From contig CAJTZR010000041.1 in assembly GCA_910584035.1 (NCBI GenBank), positions 1 to 14,705 of the forward strand: 14,705 bases of DNA, read 5' to 3'. Positions within the stretch are counted from its first letter, which is position 1; the number at the start of each line of letters is the position of its first letter. The translations under genes were made by a program, and so were the position numbers. The DNA is from an uncultured Christensenella sp. (GTDB lineage: Bacteria; Bacillota; Clostridia; Christensenellales; UBA3700). The notes beneath the pieces are model-generated. The model was given only the letters and a program-made list of their open reading frames with translations. It did no database searches and had not been told where the DNA came from. This document shows, in pieces, positions 7,143 to 14,648 of this stretch.

Positions 7143-7396
7143 GATTAGATAAGTTTTTAAAGGTAAGCCGAGTTATTAAAAGACGCACTGTTGCGGCAGA
7201 AGCTTGCAGTGGTGGCAGAGTTTCTATTAATGACAAAGTTTGCAAGCCAAGTGCCAATGTCAAGGTTGGTGACATTATAAAAGTAGCTTTCGGCGACAAC
7301 ATTTTTACCTTTAAAGTACTAAAGACTGACGAGGTTACAAAAAAGGAAAATGCTAACCTTATGTATGAAATATTAGGTGGCAATGATGAAAGTTAA
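7139..7396 (+). CDS. rqcP: S4-domain ribosome rescue factor RqcP (Hsp15-like)
   Basis: The 85 residues closely follow Bacillus RqcP (YabO): M-R-L-D-K-F-L-K-V-S-R-x-I-K-R-R-T at the start, a G-R-V-S-I-N-x-K turn (about 26-33), and V-K-V-G-D-I-I-K-V near 41-49, with a K-K-E-x-A-N-x-M-Y-x-I-L tail. The S4 alpha-L fold binds RNA. In Bacillus, RqcP binds the 50S subunit with peptidyl-tRNA and helps RqcH add C-terminal alanine tails to stalled nascent chains. Length and motif order argue for RqcP rather than a longer S4 protein such as YlmH or a pseudouridine synthase. The start overlaps the previous stop by four bases, and its own stop overlaps the ispDF start. In Bacillus yabO lies in a different neighbourhood, near divIC, so its place before ispDF is notable. 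Confidence 0.85.
   Translation: MRLDKFLKVSRVIKRRTVAAEACSGGRVSINDKVCKPSANVKVGDIIKVAFGDNIFTFKVLKTDEVTKKENANLMYEILGGNDES
7375..7380 (+). promoter_or_regulatory. Ribosome site deciding the ispDF start
   Basis: AGGTGG, inside the end of rqcP, is five bases from the ATG at 7386 but only two from the ATG at 7383, and it overlaps an in-frame GTG at 7377. Spacing favours 7386. Confidence 0.55.
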
Positions 7397-8513
7397 TGTT
7401 ATATTGCCTTGTGGTGGCAGTGGTAGCCGTACTGGACTAAAAATCAACAAATTACTTGCGAAAATCGGTACTAAAAGTGTAATTTGCCAAACTACAAGTA
7501 AATTTTATCATTTAGAATGTGTACAAAAAATCATTTTACCAGTGCAAAAAAGTGAGCTTGACGATTTTAAAATTGAGCTTAAAGATTTTGAAAAAAAAGT
7601 AGTGTTTTGCAATGGTGGTGACACTCGTACACAAAGTATAAAAAACGCACTTGAACTTGCTAGTGATTGTGATGTTATCTCCATACACGATGGAGCAAGA
7701 CCATTTGTAACAGAAAAAATTATACTAGATAGTTTTGACAAGGCTTATCAGTTTGGCAGTGGTATTAGTGGATACCCTACCACAGATACAATAGCTATAG
7801 TACAGAATGGCAAAATCACATCTCACCCAGATAGACAAAATGTGTACAACTTACAAACACCTCAATCTTTTAAATGTAAGGAAATTATAAAAGCTTATAG
7901 TATGATTGAGCAAGGAGAGTCGTTTACTGACGATTCAAGTGTTTACACAAAATTTATCTCACCTTGCACAATAAGCCTTGGTGATAGCTTAAACAAAAAA
8001 ATCACATTTAAAGAAGATTTATTAAATGTTAATAATTGCTATATTGGTGTCGGCTATGATACTCACCAACTTGTAGAGGGGCGTGACCTTATACTTGGCG
8101 GTATTAAAATAGAACACAATAAAGGATTACTTGGACATTCAGATGCAGATGTGCTTACTCACGCAATAATGGACTCAATCTTTGGTGCGTGTGACGAAAG
8201 GGATATTGGTTACCACTTCCCTGACACAGACCAAAAATACAAAGGGATAAGTAGCATTAAATTACTTAAGGAATGTCTTGCAATTATCCGTAATAAGGGG
8301 TTTGAAATTCAAAATATAAACGCAGTAATAATGTGTCAAAAACCTAAACTTGCAAAGATAATTCCAGAAATTTGCCAAAATTTGGCTAAAATCATACAGA
8401 TTCCAACTGACAAGATAAGTATATCCGCAACGACTACAGAAGGGTTAGGTTTTGTTGGTAGAGAGGAAGGAATTGCCACTCATTGCAATTGTATTTGCTA
8501 TAAAGTGAAATAG
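7386..8513 (+). CDS. ispDF: Bifunctional IspD/IspF enzyme of the MEP pathway
   Basis: One 375-residue frame joins two non-consecutive enzymes of non-mevalonate isoprenoid synthesis. IspD (about 1-215) makes CDP-methylerythritol from CTP and MEP. It shows the nucleotide loop P-C-G-G-S-G-S-R with Arg15 and Lys22 spaced as in E. coli IspD, G-G-x-T-R-x-x-S, I-H-D-G-A-R-P-F, T-T-D-T-I, L-Q-T-P-Q-S-F and N-K-K-I-T. IspF (about 220-375) cyclises the later diphosphate to MEcPP. Zinc ligands D225, H227 and H259 are present, with G-H-S-D-A-D-V, F-P-D-T-D and A-T-T-T-E-G-L-G-F-x-G-R-x-E-G-I-A. Residues just before A-T-T-T are Ser rather than the Lys of E. coli. IspE, which acts between the two, is not in the window. 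The ATG at 7386 is chosen on ribosome-site spacing, with 7383 possible. It overlaps rqcP by 11 bases and is the last gene of the operon. Confidence 0.95.
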   Translation: MKVNVILPCGGSGSRTGLKINKLLAKIGTKSVICQTTSKFYHLECVQKIILPVQKSELDDFKIELKDFEKKVVFCNGGDTRTQSIKNALELASDCDVISIHDGARPFVTEKIILDSFDKAYQFGSGISGYPTTDTIAIVQNGKITSHPDRQNVYNLQTPQSFKCKEIIKAYSMIEQGESFTDDSSVYTKFISPCTISLGDSLNKKITFKEDLLNVNNCYIGVGYDTHQLVEGRDLILGGIKIEHNKGLLGHSDADVLTHAIMDSIFGACDERDIGYHFPDTDQKYKGISSIKLLKECLAIIRNKGFEIQNINAVIMCQKPKLAKIIPEICQNLAKIIQIPTDKISISATTTEGLGFVGREEGIATHCNCICYKVK

Positions 8514-8573
8514 TGCAATTTTATTGCTATTCAAAATTATTTTGTTATAAAGTAAACTAGTAGAACTTTTTAT

Positions 8574-8708
8574 TCAGCCTTGAAAGATAATTATTAAAGT
8601 TAATTAGTAATAAATTTTAATCAGCATCAAAAGTTAATTTGTTATAAAATTTATCGGCATTGAAAGTTAATTTGTTTAAATTAATTAGTAGTTAATTTTA
8701 ATCGGCAT
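8574..8708 (+). repeat. Diverged direct repeats built around TCrGCAT
   Basis: The word TCAGCCT/TCAGCAT/TCGGCAT recurs at 8574, 8621, 8654 and 8702, each time preceded by TTAA- or TTTAT-like sequence. The first three copies are followed by GAAAGATAATT or AAAGTTAATT. Spacing is 47, 33 and 48 bases. The 47- and 48-base units align almost end to end, both including TTAATTAGTA and ending in AATTTTAA. The middle unit lacks about 14 bases of the second half. No long inverted symmetry is seen. It looks like an old short tandem duplication in non-coding DNA. Confidence 0.6.
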
Positions 8709-8982
8709 TTACAATTGTTTTTATTGTATCTAGTTTTTTAAAAAACTAACAATGAACTTGAAAAACAAATTATTTGTAATCAGTTTGAATAGTAACTATA
8801 CAAACAAATAATATTTTGTTTATATGCAAGCAACGAATTCATTAATTTTTTCTCTTAAAAAATATTACAAAAACATTGTACGAGCAACTATCGTAATTTA
8901 CAAAAATAAACTTTTGTTAGCAAATGAAATAAGCTAGGTTATAGCACCACATAAGATAATAAAACTAAGTATTTTCCGTTTC

Positions 8983-8989
8983 GGGGGAG
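8983..8989 (+). promoter_or_regulatory. G-rich ribosome site of the HAAS gene
   Basis: GGGGGAG lies six bases before the ATG at 8996 and stands out in very AT-rich surroundings. It supports this start and suggests efficient initiation. Confidence 0.6.
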
Positions 8990-8995
8990 CACAAT

Positions 8996-9538
8996 ATGCT
9001 AAAAACTTATTTAGAAAACTTGGAAAAAGAGCTTAAAGAGCAAAACTATTTTGATGTAGAAGATGCTTTAAGGCAAACTAACAACCAAATAAGACGACTT
9101 AAAAAAATCGGTAAGAGCGAGGATGAAATTATTGAGGAACTTGGACCGATTCAAAACTATATTGATAATTTATATGTTGACAACTGCCCTAAATCTAAAA
9201 ATGAAATTTTAATGAATGACATTATATTTTGGGGTGTAGCTACACCAGTTGCTATTCTATGCACAATTGCAATGATTTTTATTGCTATTCTATGTGGTAT
9301 AAGCAGTGCTATGTATATTGTAAAATGTTGGATAGACCCAGTATTTACTACTGTTGGAATGAAAATAGGTGGTTTTGTGCTTTCCATTTGTGGACTTGTG
9401 ATGTTTGCCTTAACTGGCTTATTAACTTATAAAATTGCTCTTAAAATGCGTTATGGTATTTTACGTCATTTAAGACTTAAAAAATATAGTATGCAAAAGA
9501 TTGCTGACGGCGATTTTGCTGATGATGACGAAGATTGA
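8996..9538 (+). CDS. HAAS-domain membrane protein (DUF1700-like)
   Basis: This 180-residue protein begins with a helical, charged domain of about 60 residues whose pattern L-x-x-L-x-x-x-L-x-x-x-x-x-x-D-V-E-D-A-L followed by G-x-S-E-D-E-I-I-E-E-L-G is typical of the HAAS (DUF1700) domain. Two long hydrophobic stretches follow (about 77-103 and 117-145), then a basic stretch and an acidic C-terminus (D-G-D-F-A-D-D-D-E-D). In Firmicutes, HAAS proteins usually accompany a PadR-type repressor and are thought to help signal at the membrane. No PadR gene is visible here, and the partner downstream is a GNAT acetyltransferase four bases beyond the stop. The start is supported by the GGGGGAG site. The specific function is unknown. 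Confidence 0.75.
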   Translation: MLKTYLENLEKELKEQNYFDVEDALRQTNNQIRRLKKIGKSEDEIIEELGPIQNYIDNLYVDNCPKSKNEILMNDIIFWGVATPVAILCTIAMIFIAILCGISSAMYIVKCWIDPVFTTVGMKIGGFVLSICGLVMFALTGLLTYKIALKMRYGILRHLRLKKYSMQKIADGDFADDDED

Positions 9539-9542
9539 TATT

Positions 9543-9983
9543 ATGAATTTAACTATAAGACCAATTATAAAAAGCGATTATGATGAATATATACAAATGG
9601 CAAAAGACTTTTATAGTATGCCTTGTTGTGACCATAATGTTGATAGCTCCCACTTTGAAAACGCTTTTAGCTATTGCTTGACGGAAATTGACTATTCCAA
9701 ACTTTTCATTTTGGAATGTGATAGCATAATTATTGGATATGGCAACATATCTTTTACCTACTCTATTGAGGCAGGCGGAAATGTCATTTTCCTTGAGGAA
9801 CTTTACATTAAACAAGAATATCGCAATAAGGGAATTGGTAAAAAATATTTTGAGTTTATCCATAAAAACTTTCCAGCCAAACGATATCGCTTAGAGGTAA
9901 CACGCTGTAATGAAAAAGCAATTGCATTGTATAAAAGTTTGGGATATGAAAAACTTGACTATATTCAAATGATAAAAGAATAA
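9543..9983 (+). CDS. GNAT-family N-acetyltransferase
   Basis: A 146-residue cytoplasmic acetyltransferase of the RimI-like GNAT group, transferring an acetyl group from acetyl-CoA to an amine that cannot be identified from sequence. The N-terminal strand L-T-I-R-P is a typical GNAT opening. The acetyl-CoA pyrophosphate loop is E-Y-R-N-K-G-I-G-K (motif A, Q/R-x-x-G-x-G/A form), preceded by the E-E-L-Y-I strand. The C-terminal N-E-K-A-I-A-L-Y-K-S-L-G-Y motif is also present. The ATG at 9543 puts the conserved strand at the N-terminus. In-frame starts at 9501, 9522 and 9525 would overlap the HAAS gene and add residues with no family match. With only four bases after the HAAS stop and no strong ribosome site, translation is probably coupled to that gene. 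Confidence 0.85.
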   Translation: MNLTIRPIIKSDYDEYIQMAKDFYSMPCCDHNVDSSHFENAFSYCLTEIDYSKLFILECDSIIIGYGNISFTYSIEAGGNVIFLEELYIKQEYRNKGIGKKYFEFIHKNFPAKRYRLEVTRCNEKAIALYKSLGYEKLDYIQMIKE

Positions 9984-10422
9984 TAATTTAATAAAAAATA
10001 AGATTGCATTTAAATACAATTTATATAAAACTGATAAGTTTTATTTTTTACTTTTGGGTTGTAAGTACAAAGTATCATATTAAATGCTGAATATTTACTA
10101 CTGTTAAATTCAACAATTTGACATATTAAAATTAACTTTACAATATATTGTATTTTTAAAAATCAATACTTGTGGTGCAGATTACTTTTACTTATATCCC
10201 ACACATATTGCCCTTGATAAAATATTCAAAATACCCCTTACCTTTAATCTCAAATATAAATAATTTAATAAAATAGTAAAAATAGTGCCGATTTTCAGCA
10301 CTATTTTTTGTTTTTTACTATTTATTTTAGTTTGCATATATCAATTATATTTATTGCAAATAATAACAATTTTTATCATTAAAACTATCAATTTACTATA
10401 AATGGTTTTTTAACTTTAACAA
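9984..10422. other. AT-rich region between convergent genes
   Basis: This gap separates the plus-strand GNAT gene and the minus-strand GH18 gene. It contains the bidirectional terminator at 10278-10308. Elsewhere it is AT-rich with a few C-rich bits (near 10198 and 10234), and I see no gene or other structured element in it. Confidence 0.55.
10278..10308. terminator. Bidirectional terminator
   Basis: AAAAATAGTGC (10278-10288) pairs perfectly with GCACTATTTTT (10298-10308) around a nine-base loop. A T-run follows on the plus strand (10304-10318), and the complementary tail on the minus strand is also T-rich. It can end both the HAAS-GNAT transcript and the GH18 transcript, whose stop lies 115 bases away. 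Confidence 0.85.
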
Positions 10423-11952
10423 TTATTTATTGCCTTTCCACCAAGTTGGAAAATATCTTTGCAAGGTATTTTCTATTCCGTTAGCAACGGCAATACCTTT
10501 TTCATCCATCAACTTATCGCAAGTTAATCTAAATACCATTACTCCACCACAACCGCTGAATATTGCCAAAGCGGTTTTGTCTCCCGCTAATGCTGGTGAA
10601 CAATATGCACTATCATAGTATGTTTGCTTTCCACAATCAACTCTTTCAAATATGCTATCAAAATACATATTAGGTCTATCCACCTCTTTCCACGCAGGCC
10701 AATAACTTGCGTGATTAATTGGTCTACCATAAGACGGAATACCTATATTTATCTTACTTTTTGTAGCACCATTTTTAACAAATCTTGCAATACCTAATTG
10801 TGCATTATAAATAGTTGATTGAATTCCCTCACTATTAAAGTCGTCATAAGCCATATATTGAATTTGGTCAATTATATCCATAGTTTCTTGGTTCATACCC
10901 AATGCCCAAGCTGATAACGCTGCAGAAATGATTGCATCTGGTTTAACGGCATTCATTTTGTCGTGAAGTTCTTTCATAAAAATATCATAGCAAGCCCAGT
11001 CATCTTTATTTTGCGGATATTCCCAATCAATATCCAAGCCGTCCAAACCATATCCCGAAATAAATGTCTCCACCATTTTATTAGCAATATTTGTATGACT
11101 TGCGTGCATAATTGTATTAACACCGCCGTGACTGCCACCAGCACCATCTGCCAATGCTGTCACAATTATTCTTACTTTATGAGGATTAGTTTTCATCGCA
11201 ACAAGTTTTTTAATTGCATCAAGTTCTCTCTCAAAATACTGCTTTCCAGTTAAGCCATCCTTTCCCTCATTTTTAAAAATCAAGTTACCTTGTTCATCCC
11301 AAGCAACAACATCAAAAACAATTACTGTATTGTAAACGTCATAATATCTTGCAAATGTTTTTGCGTATTGCTCCCCTTTTGCAAGTACTTCTGAAGGCTT
11401 TTCTGTATCTATTCTTTGATAAACCGTTGTATTAAAAGTATCGCCTTTATCCGAATTCAAGTTATAAAGTTTTATGCTTTTTACTTTTGCATACTTGTCT
11501 TTCATATTAAATTTTTCAATGCTAAGTCTTAAATTCTCCGTTTCAACACTATCAAAAGATATGATACGTTGTTTTTCCATTTTCTCGCTTGCATAAATTG
11601 TCTGCCATTCCCCACCAAATTTTGCTTGCAATCTAAAATATCTAATCTCACTGCCAACCTCATCAATCACAGCAGTATTGAATGTCTTTTTACCATTTAA
11701 CTTAAACTCTACATTTGCGTAAAGATTTTTATTTAACGGCGTCCAACATTTGCTGTTGTCGGAAAGCATATTCTCTGCATCTGGTTTTTCCTTGTCAATC
11801 AAGCTTTCGGAAACTATAGTCGCTCCATTCATTAAGTTTTCACCAGTAATTTCCAAATCTTGTATTACCAATTTATTTGAGCAACCAGCAAAACTGATAC
11901 CCAAAACCACAACTAAGATTGATACCGCAATTAAGATTAAACTTTTTTTCAT
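10423..11952 (-). CDS. GH18 glycoside hydrolase lipoprotein
   Basis: This 509-residue exported lipoprotein (basic start, hydrophobic run, F-A-G-C with Cys24) carries two domains. Residues about 40-165 resemble a discoidin/F5-8C-like carbohydrate-binding domain, with W-T-P-L near the front, F-N-T-A-V-I, R-Y-F-R-L-Q and R-L-S-I-E strands and an E-W-Q-T-I-Y turn. Residues about 180-500 form a GH18 barrel. The catalytic D-x-x-D-x-D-x-E is intact as D304, D307, D309 and E311 (D-G-L-D-I-D-W-E), and Q365-Y-M-A-Y-D370 matches the family's second active-site strand. GH18 enzymes cleave beta-1,4 bonds next to N-acetylglucosamine using the substrate's acetamido group. This could be a chitinase or an endo-beta-N-acetylglucosaminidase, and the sequence does not decide between them. 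The start is preceded by GAGGT. It is probably monocistronic. Confidence 0.88.
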   Translation of the reverse strand: MKKSLILIAVSILVVVLGISFAGCSNKLVIQDLEITGENLMNGATIVSESLIDKEKPDAENMLSDNSKCWTPLNKNLYANVEFKLNGKKTFNTAVIDEVGSEIRYFRLQAKFGGEWQTIYASEKMEKQRIISFDSVETENLRLSIEKFNMKDKYAKVKSIKLYNLNSDKGDTFNTTVYQRIDTEKPSEVLAKGEQYAKTFARYYDVYNTVIVFDVVAWDEQGNLIFKNEGKDGLTGKQYFERELDAIKKLVAMKTNPHKVRIIVTALADGAGGSHGGVNTIMHASHTNIANKMVETFISGYGLDGLDIDWEYPQNKDDWACYDIFMKELHDKMNAVKPDAIISAALSAWALGMNQETMDIIDQIQYMAYDDFNSEGIQSTIYNAQLGIARFVKNGATKSKINIGIPSYGRPINHASYWPAWKEVDRPNMYFDSIFERVDCGKQTYYDSAYCSPALAGDKTALAIFSGCGGVMVFRLTCDKLMDEKGIAVANGIENTLQRYFPTWWKGNK

Positions 11953-11960
11953 ACTACCTC

Positions 11961-12438
11961 ACAATTCCCTTTTACTATTAATTGATTTTATTCCCCTTAA
12001 AAATAGATTACTCAATTCCAATTACTCTTGTTAATAATTTATTCCCTATGCCTAAACTCCATAAACTAACTTTTTTCCATACAAGTTACTACAATAAAAA
12101 TATTTTAACTAACTAAAGCATTATATTAAAAATATTTTAAATTATAAAAAACTATCGCAAAACACCTAGAATTACTTTGTAGTGGCAAATATTTTTTCAA
12201 ATAGTGCAAATTTGATATAGCCAAATAACCTTACAAACTTTTGCACAAATTTACTCTGTGTCAAATTTAATAAAACACAACTTTAATTATTAAATATTAT
12301 CTATTCAAGTGTTACATTTACTATTTTACCATATAACTCCAAACAAAAACAAGGCTTTAAGATAAATAATAAATTAATTCAATAACAAAAAACTCTTTTA
12401 TATTCTATTATTTTTAGCAATTTGTACAATAAAGAAAC
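11961..12438. other. AT-rich region between the two surface-protein genes
   Basis: Roughly 480 bases separate the upstream region of the GH18 gene from the terminator of the beta-helix gene. Three loosely similar words, GCAAATTTG, GCACAAATTT and TGTCAAATTT, occur between about 12207 and 12270 but are too divergent to call sites. No coding frame, RNA gene or clear promoter was recognised. Confidence 0.5.
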
Positions 12439-12460
12439 AGCAACTCTTTTTAGAGTTGCT
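12439..12460 (-). terminator. Terminator of the beta-helix/dockerin gene
   Basis: AGCAACTCT (12439-12447) pairs perfectly with AGAGTTGCT (12452-12460) around a four-base loop. On the minus strand GTTTCTTTATT follows. It lies 40 bases beyond the stop at 12501 and probably isolates the gene from the GH18 gene downstream. Confidence 0.8.
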
Positions 12461-12500
12461 TGCTTAATAACACTATATTTAAATTAAATGACTTTTAAAA

Positions 12501-14600
12501 TTAATAAAAATTGCTTATATCATCCGTTCCACATACAACATTCCACAAAATGTTTGCGTCTGAATTACTTACTTTACCTCTGTTTACTATAAGCATTGAC
12601 ATTTTAAGCTCTGGTCTATTCACATATTCCTCAAATGTCATATCCTCACTACTTGAATTTATAATACGTCTAAGTAATGTTACATCTGCTGAATTTATCT
12701 TTCCGTCACCAGTTAAGTCACCAAGTACAGATAACTTAATACTCTCAATAATTGCACCCGTTGATTGTGAGCAAACTTTCATTTCCCAACCCGTAGCTAT
12801 TGGATACTTATCCCCATTATTTATATCAATATTTGAACTGGCATTTCCTAAATCAAATACTAAGTTACCTCTATTGTCATAAAGTTTTATTGTATTGGCA
12901 GGTATTTTAGTATTTGTAATAAATTCAGTAATTGATGTGCTAGGCAAAATGTTGCCAAGTACCAAACTACCACCATTCAATACCTTACTTATATCATAAT
13001 CATTCACGCCGTGATACAAACTACTTTCTTTATAACTTTTACGGATATTATTTTCCACATAGACAAAATCATATTTATCTGGAGTTAAAGTTTTACCAAT
13101 ATAAATTTCATTATCGTATAAATACATTACATTGCCGACTTTTTCTGTGCAAAAATACTCATTTGGATTAGTATCTCCATAATTTAAACCATAGCCATTA
13201 GTTAATGGTGTGCCGTCACTATAATCATCTGCCATATTTATAACGATTTTTTCGCCTATAAACTCGCAATTAGCCCCCAAACCAATTTTACCATTTTTTA
13301 GCAAATAAAAATCACTTTTAACGTCACCAATAATATTACCATTTATATCATTAATGCCAGTCAATGTCACAGTCGCATTTACACCGCCACTAATCACTAT
13401 CCCACCACCATAGTTATTGCCATTATTCGCAAATTGATTATTTTTCATTGTAAGATTATGAATATTCAATTTTGTCTTACCAGCAACATTAATTCCACCA
13501 ACGCCTTGAGTTTTTTGCCCCAATAAAATATTGTTTTCTATAATTGTGTTATTAATCTCAATAGTTGAATTGCTAGTAGTACCAACTAAATTAATAACAT
13601 ATCCATCTTTTATAGTGTTATTTGCTATAATAATATCATTATAACTAATATTATCTGCAATAGTAATTAGCTGTTTATTTGCAAAATTATTATACAATAT
13701 CCCACTATTAAATTTAATTACTCCTTCTTGTACCTCTGAAATTACAGAAGAGTCATTATCATTATTGTAACCTGCTACTGGTCCATTATCAAAAAATACT
13801 ACATTATTCAATTCCATATATGCTTTTCGTAAAGAATATGCACCACTACCAGTATTAGAAGTTCTATTGTTATATATCATACAATTGTTTACTATAACAC
13901 TTGCAAATTCTCCATCAGCACACACTCCGCCAGCACTATTTGAATCGCCAGCACCTGTTAGACCACCACTATTCATATACAACATTTTTTCTGGTGACAT
14001 TTCATACATTTCAAGCACCTTATCATAGTCAAACTTGCTATCATAAATATTCAATATTCCAAAAGAACATATAACACAACCACTTGTCACTCTAGAACCA
14101 ATTGGCATATTTCTATTTAACTTATGACCATTTAAATCAATTGTAATTTTGCAATCCATTGGCACACTTATTCTGCCAGCATTAAAACCAATAGCACTTA
14201 ATTTTTCACTTTCTGTAATATCCAACATTGCAAAAGTTGTTCTATATTCTGTCGACCAATTTATATCCTCTTGAGCTACCCAGTCAGTCATTAATTTTAC
14301 CTTGATATGTTTCTTGCCACCATCTGCTTTTGATTTTTTTATAGCATCCGCCCATTTATATGCTTGCTCACTACAAGTAACACCATCAAGCAAAACTTCC
14401 TCTACTACATCACTCTCATCTATTTCACTTGCATTGTTAATTCCACTATTCAAATCAGCAGTATTACTTTTAGCATTGTTAAGCATAGAATTAGTGCCAA
14501 TACTAGCAACGCTATTAACACTTAAACAACCAATTGCCATAAGACAAATAATGGCTACTGCTAAAAAGATTATTCCTACTCTTTTTATGTTTTTTATCAT
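12501..14600 (-). CDS. Exported beta-helix protein with C-terminal dockerin
   Basis: This 699-residue exported protein begins with a basic, hydrophobic signal (about 1-24). A-I-G-C at 22-25 may be a lipobox, giving a lipid anchor at Cys25, but Ala is a less usual third residue. Residues about 145-440 consist of short hydrophobic strands with N-N-x-x-x-N-G-G-G turns, as in right-handed parallel beta-helices of surface proteins and polysaccharide-active enzymes. I see no lyase active-site signature. Near the C-terminus is a dockerin-like pair: the first loop D628-x-T-x-D632-x-x-x-x-x-x-D639 with L-G-D-L-T-G-D-G-K-I is intact, while the second (V-N-R-G-K-V-S-N-S-D) has lost the first Ca2+ ligands. 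Dockerins bind cohesins to attach proteins to surface or complex scaffolds, and no cohesin is in the window. A perfect AGGAGG precedes the start. Binding to glycans is inferred. Confidence 0.75.
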   Translation of the reverse strand: MIKNIKRVGIIFLAVAIICLMAIGCLSVNSVASIGTNSMLNNAKSNTADLNSGINNASEIDESDVVEEVLLDGVTCSEQAYKWADAIKKSKADGGKKHIKVKLMTDWVAQEDINWSTEYRTTFAMLDITESEKLSAIGFNAGRISVPMDCKITIDLNGHKLNRNMPIGSRVTSGCVICSFGILNIYDSKFDYDKVLEMYEMSPEKMLYMNSGGLTGAGDSNSAGGVCADGEFASVIVNNCMIYNNRTSNTGSGAYSLRKAYMELNNVVFFDNGPVAGYNNDNDSSVISEVQEGVIKFNSGILYNNFANKQLITIADNISYNDIIIANNTIKDGYVINLVGTTSNSTIEINNTIIENNILLGQKTQGVGGINVAGKTKLNIHNLTMKNNQFANNGNNYGGGIVISGGVNATVTLTGINDINGNIIGDVKSDFYLLKNGKIGLGANCEFIGEKIVINMADDYSDGTPLTNGYGLNYGDTNPNEYFCTEKVGNVMYLYDNEIYIGKTLTPDKYDFVYVENNIRKSYKESSLYHGVNDYDISKVLNGGSLVLGNILPSTSITEFITNTKIPANTIKLYDNRGNLVFDLGNASSNIDINNGDKYPIATGWEMKVCSQSTGAIIESIKLSVLGDLTGDGKINSADVTLLRRIINSSSEDMTFEEYVNRPELKMSMLIVNRGKVSNSDANILWNVVCGTDDISNFY

Positions 14601-14608
14601 AGCAAAAA

Positions 14609-14614
14609 CCTCCT
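14609..14614 (-). promoter_or_regulatory. Consensus ribosome site of the beta-helix gene
   Basis: AGGAGG on the minus strand is eight bases ahead of the ATG at 14600. It is the only full consensus site in the window and fixes this start. Confidence 0.8.
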
Positions 14615-14623
14615 ATTTTCGCA

Positions 14624-14648
14624 TACATAGAATACATATATCTATGTA
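14624..14648. promoter_or_regulatory. Inverted repeat upstream of the beta-helix gene
   Basis: TACATAG (14624-14630) and CTATGTA (14642-14648) form a perfect seven-base inverted repeat with an 11-base AT spacer, placed about 25-50 bases before the ATG. It is suited to an operator or a leader hairpin. No strong promoter was recognised beside it, so its role is uncertain. Confidence 0.35.

Larger units (their letters stand above)
8514..8995. other. Intergenic region with repeats, upstream of the HAAS gene
   Basis: Directly after the ispDF stop is a weak five-base-pair hairpin (GCAAT 8515-8519 with ATTGC 8523-8527), which is too weak to call a terminator. The diverged repeat patch follows (8574-8708). 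The rest is AT-rich without a coding frame. I could not find a convincing promoter for the gene at 8996: a GATAAT at 8955-8960 lacks a matching -35 box. Confidence 0.55.

Noticed and set aside
7114..7383. Minus-strand open frame opposite rqcP
   Set aside because: It lies antisense to a clearly recognised conserved gene and has no family match or ribosome site.
8515..8527. Terminator immediately after ispDF
   Set aside because: The stem has only five base pairs with three G/C-poor pairs, and no clean T-run follows at once.
8574..8708. CRISPR array
   Set aside because: The repeated words are short and diverged, the spacing is irregular, the units align through the supposed spacers, and no cas gene is present.
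10963..11253. Plus-strand open frame opposite the GH18 gene
   Set aside because: It is the complement of the GH18 catalytic region, including the D-x-x-D-x-D-x-E motif, and its His/Cys/Asn/Ile-rich composition looks like an antisense shadow.
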